Source of the DNA: an uncultured Collinsella sp.
GTDB taxonomy: Bacteria > Actinomycetota > Coriobacteriia > Coriobacteriales > Coriobacteriaceae
Length of the DNA stretch: 13,341 nt
NCBI GenBank assembly: GCA_938023705.1
Contig: CALJDJ010000103.1
Coordinates: 1-13,341 of the forward strand
Direction of reading: 5' to 3'
Shown in pieces: positions 9,183-13,341 of this stretch. Below the pieces are notes generated by a model. The model saw nothing but the letters and a program-made list of their open reading frames with translations. It was not told the origin of the DNA and did no database searches. Each line of letters begins with the position of its first letter. The stretch's first letter is position 1. Made by a program: the position numbers and the translations under genes.

Positions 9183-11639
9183 CTACTCCACCGGCTTGAA
9201 GATGGTGGACTGGCCGAAGACGCTGCGGATGAGGGCTTTGGCCTCGTCCTCGGTCTGCGGGATGCTCGGGGCTGCACCCTGATGGCCGAAGGGGCTGCCG
9301 GCGCCGGGGTTGGACTCCCAGGGAGCTGCAGGAGCGTCCTCCTCTTTGGGGGCAGTTGCAGCGGACTTGGGCGCGGACGCCGCACCCGGCACGTCGAACG
9401 GAGGCAGATCGTCCCCACCAGCATCGGCAACAAAACCGCCAACCATGGCATCGTCGTAGGGAACCTGCTCGGATTCCCATGGCGCAGACGGCGCGGCGGG
9501 CTGAGCCTTGGGAGCGGACGCGCGCTCGGGAGCGCGGGGCGCAGGCTCGGTCGGGAGCATGCCCGTGGCAGGAGCGCCGGCGGGATTGTCCGAGCGCAGC
9601 CAGGGGGCCTTGCCCAGGTCGGATGACTTGGGCGCGGGCGAGGCGGGCTTGGGCGCGGGTGTCGGAGCAGCCGGTTTGGCCGTGACGGGTTTAGGCGCCG
9701 ACGGGGTCGGTGCCGCTACCGGTGCTGCTTTTGGCTGCGTTGCGCTGGCGCTCGAGGATGCAGGGGCCGCCGAGGACACGGGTTGCGGGTCCGCAGATGC
9801 CGCAGCCCGTGCAGATGGAGAATGCTCCTCATGTTGAGGAGCCGGCGTGCCACCCCCATCCAGGACATAGTCGACGGTACGACGACCGAAGACCGCGCAG
9901 ACCGTCGGCAGAACCACCGACTGCGTATCGGCGCGACCGAGCATCTTAATGGCAAAAGTCGAGCCCGCGGGGAACGAGACCGTGAGCTTGGAGCCGTCGT
10001 CGGCCGTGGCGCGGGCGTTGAGCAAAAGCCCTGCGTAGGAAGCCTGACGCGCCTTGACACGCTCGACAACCTCGGCCCATTTGCGCTGCAGCTCTCCGGC
10101 ATCCTCGACCGCGGGCGTCTCGGCAGCACCGGCGGCGGCAACCTGGGCGGCATTGTTGGACTGGGGCTTAGGTGCCGGAGCGGTGGCAGGCGCGGGGGCC
10201 GCAACGGGCTGAGGCGCAGGCGCTGCAGGCTTGGAGACTGACACGGACGCAGAACGGGGCGCAGGCTGGGCAGTCGGAACAGCAGCTCCGCGGTCCCAAG
10301 GCATGCCACCCTGGCGCGCGGACGTAGCAGCAGGGGCAGCGGATGCCGCCGGAGCGGCAGCACGGGCGCCCGAAATGAGCGTCGGCTGTTGGGCAGCAGC
10401 GGGTACGGATGCTGCAGGCGCGGCGGCCTGAGCAGCAGCCACGCTCGCCGGCACGGCGCCGTTGGCAACCATGGCCTCCAGACGTGCCACGCGCTCGGCC
10501 AATGCCTCAATCGTTAAATCAGCCTCGGGACGTGCCAGACGCGTGCAGGCAATCTCGAGCACCAGGCGTACGTCGCTCGCGCCCCTCATCTCCAGCGCAG
10601 CATCGTCGAGCACCGTCAGCACGCGGGCCAGGCGGTCGGCCGGATGCCCGCCAAAGGCAGCAGCCTCAGCAGCAAGCGTCTCGGCCTGCTCGGAGCCGCC
10701 CTCAAACAGCTCGGCACGAGCACCGGCAACGCATGCCACGTACACGTCGCGCACGTGCGCCACCAGGTCGCGCGTCAGCTCAAGCAGGTCATTGCCTTCC
10801 TCGACCTGCGCGCGAATAAGCCCATACAGATCGGCGACATCACGATTGGCAATGGCACGGGAAAACTCGCCCAGAATCTGGTCCGAAACCTCGCCTAAAA
10901 GCGAGCGGGCGTCGTCCGCATGCACAGAACCGTTGCCAAAGACGCTCAGCTGCTCCAGCGTGGACAACGCGTCGCGCATACCGCCCTTGGCATGGCGCGC
11001 CACGATAGCCAGCGCCTCATCGTCGTAATCGAAGCCCTCCTGCTCGCACACGTATGCCAGGCGACGCTCGATATCCTCGTTGCCGATGCGATGGAAATCG
11101 AAACGCTGGCAGCGCGAGAGGATGGTCTCCAGAATCTTTTGCGGGTCGGTGGTGCACAGCACAAAGATCACGTGTGCCGGCGGCTCCTCGAGCGTCTTGA
11201 GCAGCGCGTTGAACGCCGCCGTCGTGAGCATGTGGACCTCGTCGATGATATAGATCTTGTACTTGCCGCGCACCGGGGCAAAGTTGACGGAGTTGATGAT
11301 TTCCTCGCGCACATTGTCCACGCCCGTGCGGGAGGCGGCATCGAGCTCGTAGACATCGGGGTGGTTACCCTCGGCAATGAGCTCGCACTCCTCGCAAGTA
11401 CCGTCGGGCATGCAGCCGCTTGCACCCTCGGCGCGCGCCGCCTCGGCATTGCGGCACAGCAGCGCCTTGGCCAGAATGCGCGCCATGGTGGTCTTGCCCG
11501 TGCCGCGCGGTCCGCAGAACAGGTAGGCGTGGGACAGGCGCCCCTCGGTGATGGCGTGCTCGAGCGTCGAGACGATATGCTGCTGGCCCACCACGGAGTC
11601 GAAGGTGAGCGGGCGATACTTTCGGTACAACGATTCCAT
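9183..11639 (-). CDS. dnaX: DNA polymerase III subunit gamma/tau
   Basis: 818 aa. ATPase core of the clamp loader that places the sliding clamp on DNA; the tau tail links polymerase and helicase. AAA+ domain: KYRP (7-10), Walker A GPRGTGKT (43-50), zinc-binding cysteines C62, C76, C82 and C85, Walker B IIDEVHML (131-138), and the SRC motif (175-177). Collar domain III extends to about 370. Then comes a Pro/Ala-rich linker (397-515), a folded segment (516-598, from ELQRKWAEVVERVK), a second Pro/Ala-rich linker (599-795) and a C-terminal helix. Linker motifs around Trp recur (W448, W680, W721, W774). The ATG at 11639 follows GGGGGAG, and the protein begins MESLYRKYRP as in the family. The frame is open further upstream, but that part overlaps the divergent gene. 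No A-rich slippery site for a shorter gamma form was seen. Confidence 0.97.
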   Translation of the reverse strand: MESLYRKYRPLTFDSVVGQQHIVSTLEHAITEGRLSHAYLFCGPRGTGKTTMARILAKALLCRNAEAARAEGASGCMPDGTCEECELIAEGNHPDVYELDAASRTGVDNVREEIINSVNFAPVRGKYKIYIIDEVHMLTTAAFNALLKTLEEPPAHVIFVLCTTDPQKILETILSRCQRFDFHRIGNEDIERRLAYVCEQEGFDYDDEALAIVARHAKGGMRDALSTLEQLSVFGNGSVHADDARSLLGEVSDQILGEFSRAIANRDVADLYGLIRAQVEEGNDLLELTRDLVAHVRDVYVACVAGARAELFEGGSEQAETLAAEAAAFGGHPADRLARVLTVLDDAALEMRGASDVRLVLEIACTRLARPEADLTIEALAERVARLEAMVANGAVPASVAAAQAAAPAASVPAAAQQPTLISGARAAAPAASAAPAATSARQGGMPWDRGAAVPTAQPAPRSASVSVSKPAAPAPQPVAAPAPATAPAPKPQSNNAAQVAAAGAAETPAVEDAGELQRKWAEVVERVKARQASYAGLLLNARATADDGSKLTVSFPAGSTFAIKMLGRADTQSVVLPTVCAVFGRRTVDYVLDGGGTPAPQHEEHSPSARAAASADPQPVSSAAPASSSASATQPKAAPVAAPTPSAPKPVTAKPAAPTPAPKPASPAPKSSDLGKAPWLRSDNPAGAPATGMLPTEPAPRAPERASAPKAQPAAPSAPWESEQVPYDDAMVGGFVADAGGDDLPPFDVPGAASAPKSAATAPKEEDAPAAPWESNPGAGSPFGHQGAAPSIPQTEDEAKALIRSVFGQSTIFKPVE
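9255..9845 (-). repeat. Low-complexity Pro/Ala-rich linker 2 of DnaX
   Basis: Encodes residues 599-795, dominated by Pro, Ala and Lys with repeated AP/KP units and three Trp-centred motifs (KAPW, SAPWES, AAPWES). It is predicted to be disordered and is absent from compact DnaX proteins. Confidence 0.7.
10095..10451 (-). repeat. Low-complexity Pro/Ala-rich linker 1 of DnaX
   Basis: Encodes residues 397-515, mostly Ala and Pro with runs such as APAPATAPAP. It joins the clamp-loader core to the C-terminal folded segment and carries one Trp motif (GMPWDR, W448). Confidence 0.7.
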
Positions 11640-11754
11640 GGGTGCTCCCCCGGGTATACTGAGTCTTGTTGCCGCGACGGCCATGCGGTCGCACGGCATA
11701 CTGCATTCATAATAACCCGTACGGCGAGCCCGCCGCGATAGGAGTCCAAAGAGC
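11640..11754. other. Divergent intergenic region between dnaX and YcxB-like gene
   Basis: 115 bases that must hold start signals for both genes. TATACT, CATACT and CATAAT occur on the plus strand, but none has a -35 at proper spacing, so no promoter is called. A plus-strand AGGAG lies 10 nt before the ATG at 11755. Confidence 0.5.
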
Positions 11755-12480
11755 ATGGCAGACGCAGAGAGTAACCTCGTTCCCTCCGAAGCAGCCGACC
11801 AGATCGAGGTCGCGCTCGAGGAGCAGGCAGCAGCCGATGACGGCATCCTGTACCTCAACGAGTACCAGTACGAAAACGACCTCGTCACCGACTTCGCCCG
11901 TCTGGTCGCCTCGCCCAGGCGTCGCGGCTCGCTGTATGTCGCCGCGGCAATTGCCGCGCTCATCGGCATCGGCATGCTGGTGGCCGGCGGCAACTGGATC
12001 AAGTTTGGCGTCGTCCTGATCGTGTTCGGCACCTTTTTGGCCTGGTGGAGCAAAAACCTGCACCACACGCTCGCCCGCGACTTTATCGACGCCGTTGAGG
12101 CCGACGAGTCCATGGGTGGCCGCTATCGCCGCGTCGCCGCCAACGAGGACGGCCTGATGGTTTGGGGCACGAGCGGCAAGTCGCAGTTCTTCCCGTTTGA
12201 AAAGCTCGACCACGTGCTCGACGGCGAGCGCATCTTTGTGGCCATGTTCGCCGACCAGGGCGTGACGATCCCTAAGGACACCTTTGTTCGCGGCGATGCC
12301 GAGCAGTTTGGCCCCTTCCTGAAGGCGCGCATCAACAAAAAGCTCCGCATCGAGACCAAAAAGAAGAAAATGAAGACCGAGAGGGCCGCAGCCGAGGCCA
12401 AGCAGGGCGACAAGGCCGACAAGCCTCAGGACAACAAGGGCAAGCAGCGCAAGCAGAAGAAGAGCAAGAAGAAGCGGTAG
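11755..12480 (+). CDS. YcxB-like two-pass membrane protein with Lys-rich tail
   Basis: 241 aa. An acidic N-terminus (1-35), two adjacent transmembrane helices (about 57-77 and 80-97), then a cytoplasmic domain (100-195) resembling the YcxB-like family: YRRVAANEDGLMVWG, then FFPFEKLDHVLDGERIF and VTIPKDTFVRGDAEQF, which is the family's characteristic IPK...F signature. Function of the family is unknown. The last 41 residues contain 16 Lys and 3 Arg and look disordered; they may contact nucleic acid, ribosomes or anionic lipid. AGGAG precedes the ATG at 10-nt spacing. Divergent from dnaX and convergent with the following minus-strand gene; it probably forms a single-gene transcript. Confidence 0.87.
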   Translation: MADAESNLVPSEAADQIEVALEEQAAADDGILYLNEYQYENDLVTDFARLVASPRRRGSLYVAAAIAALIGIGMLVAGGNWIKFGVVLIVFGTFLAWWSKNLHHTLARDFIDAVEADESMGGRYRRVAANEDGLMVWGTSGKSQFFPFEKLDHVLDGERIFVAMFADQGVTIPKDTFVRGDAEQFGPFLKARINKKLRIETKKKKMKTERAAAEAKQGDKADKPQDNKGKQRKQKKSKKKR

Positions 12481-12583
12481 GGTCGGCCGACACCGAAGGC
12501 GCCCGTCCCGCGTCATTCCGGGACAAAGCGCGCGGAACCGAGCGCGAGCACCGCCGATGGACCCATCTCGCCGAGCTCTCGAG
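12481..12583. other. Convergent intergenic region with weak stem-loops
   Basis: Contains a 10-bp palindrome GTCGGCCGAC (12482-12491) and a 6-bp stem GTCCCG / CGGGAC with an 8-nt loop (12505-12524). Neither is followed by a T-run on either strand, so no intrinsic terminator is called for the flanking genes. Confidence 0.45.
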
Positions 12584-13243
12584 CTATTTCACATCAAACC
12601 TAAAGAGCCTTCGCTCCGGCAGATCGGTCATCTTCATCGTATAAGTCCCAGGAAACGCCTTCTCAAAACGGACGGTTTCGTAATCTTCAAAGTAGTCGTT
12701 GGTATTTTGCATCATAAACGGGACAAGCAACTCGTTCTCTGCCCCCACCTGCACGGCAAATGCTGGAGACCCGCCTAAAACCGGCATCGCCTGACAAATT
12801 AAATCCGTATTGACCACAAAGTCGTAATTTGGAGAAGACTCTGGCACAAGATGCCAAAGGTACGTTTTGATTCCACCGTCTTCGTTATCCCTGTTCCGCA
12901 CGCGCATTTTAACCGCAATGACGCACTTACAATTAGCGTCCTTCAGGCTCGTCTCAACATTCACGTCTCCGTATTTTGAATAGTCGTCATGAGACCGTCT
13001 AAGATATTCCCGTGGCGTCATCAACGCCGCATCATCCACGCAGAATGAATATCCCGAAGTTGGGCTGTCCTTCGAACCAAAGTATGCACCGTCCATCGAA
13101 AGCCATTTCCCCGCAGGATAATACTTCTCAGGAATCACCGTTCTATTGGCGTTAACAGCGCTTATCCTTGCACCAACCGCACCAATTACAGCGCAACCGC
13201 AGAGCGCGAGCGCGGATCTCCTCGTCAAAAGAGCCGATTCCAT
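12584..13243 (-). CDS. Exported or membrane-anchored protein next to an ABC ATPase, function unknown
   Basis: 219 aa from the ATG at 13243. The N-terminus has a twin-arginine-like TRRSALAL run, then a hydrophobic stretch with CGC (15-17), reaching about residue 27: an export signal, an uncleaved anchor, or less likely a lipoprotein signal. The rest is beta-rich, with an early DGAYFG...GYSFCVDDAALMTPREYL segment, a CVIAVKMRVRN strand (108-118) and a VPFMMQ strand (174-179), suggesting an immunoglobulin-like fold; from memory it resembles DUF5028-type proteins, unverified. An in-frame GTG at 13252 overlaps the TGA of the upstream ABC ATPase and could be the start, adding three residues. Coupling to the ABC gene suggests a role with that transporter. 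Composition is more AT-rich than the housekeeping genes. Confidence 0.85.
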   Translation of the reverse strand: MESALLTRRSALALCGCAVIGAVGARISAVNANRTVIPEKYYPAGKWLSMDGAYFGSKDSPTSGYSFCVDDAALMTPREYLRRSHDDYSKYGDVNVETSLKDANCKCVIAVKMRVRNRDNEDGGIKTYLWHLVPESSPNYDFVVNTDLICQAMPVLGGSPAFAVQVGAENELLVPFMMQNTNDYFEDYETVRFEKAFPGTYTMKMTDLPERRLFRFDVK

Positions 13244-13248
13244 CTCAC

Positions 13249-13341
13249 TCACAGCCTTTCCCGCACTTCGGCGATGGCGCCATCGCGCATGCAATAAACC
13301 CTATCGGCAAGTTCCGCGAGCACTTCCCCGTCATGGCTAGA
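13249..13341 (-). CDS. ABC transporter ATP-binding protein, C-terminal 30 codons only
   Basis: Only the end of the gene is in the window. The visible residues start SSHDGEVLAELADRVYCM, where SHD is the H-loop histidine of ABC ATPases and the following A-DRVY-M-DG pattern is the usual tail of LolD/MacB-type export ATPases, ending with RERL and TGA at 13249-13251. Too short for a separate open-frame call, but the H-loop and DRV..MRDG spacing are distinctive. It overlaps the candidate GTG start of the next gene, so the two are probably co-transcribed and coupled. Substrate unknown. Confidence 0.82.
   Translation of the reverse strand, partial: SSHDGEVLAELADRVYCMRDGAIAEVRERL

Noticed and set aside
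10300..10460. Programmed frameshift site producing a short gamma form of DnaX
   Set aside because: No A- or T-rich slippery heptamer exists around codons 395-445; the coding strand there is GC-rich.
11640..12113. A 158-residue N-terminal extension of DnaX
   Set aside because: The extension would lie opposite the YcxB-like gene. DnaX proteins start at MESLYRKYRP, and a GGGGGAG site supports 11639.

Overview
The window looks like chromosomal DNA of a high-GC, anaerobic, Gram-positive-type bacterium, most likely a gut Coriobacteriia member (Collinsella/Olsenella-like). This is inferred from the high-GC coding style, a single-polypeptide pyruvate:ferredoxin oxidoreductase, a dnaX/ybaB/recR neighbourhood, a YcxB-like membrane protein and a Hanks-type kinase with an FHA protein. 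No database search was possible, so the taxonomy is inference. Most of the window is housekeeping DNA on the minus strand, with a few accessory genes.

Layout: (1) 1-3079, minus: nifJ, whose C-terminus runs off the left edge. (2) 3080-3481: a gene-free stretch holding the long nifJ leader, several palindromes, and a hairpin that probably terminates the operon to its right. (3) 3482-7170, minus: a tightly packed three-gene operon, transcribed from 7170 leftward. It encodes a membrane-anchored extracellular protein with a Ser/Gly linker, a Ser/Thr kinase with a multi-pass C-terminal membrane domain, and an FHA-domain protein. The gene ends overlap or nearly touch (ATGA overlap, then a 3-nt gap). 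(4) 7171-7415: a leader region with a terminator-like hairpin directly in front of the operon's ribosome-binding site. (5) 7416-8346, minus: recR and ybaB. (6) 8347-8687: a gene-free stretch with an AT-rich patch. (7) 8688-9161, plus: an unrecognised one-pass membrane protein, sitting between ybaB and dnaX and convergent with dnaX. (8) 9183-11639, minus: dnaX with two long Pro/Ala-rich linkers. (9) 11755-12480, plus: a YcxB-like membrane protein divergent from dnaX. (10) 12584-13341, minus: an anchored or secreted protein of unknown function, translationally coupled to the last 30 codons of an ABC-transporter ATPase entering from the right edge.

How the genes work together: DnaX (clamp loader), YbaB (nucleoid-associated) and RecR (recombinational repair) form the well-known replication/repair neighbourhood. 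The most system-like unit is the extracellular protein-kinase-FHA operon. It reads as a signalling module with a possible sensor or partner outside the membrane, a membrane-bound kinase, and a phosphothreonine reader. A hairpin in its leader suggests transcription attenuation. The terminal ABC ATPase and its coupled partner look like an export or resistance-type transporter locus of more AT-rich composition.
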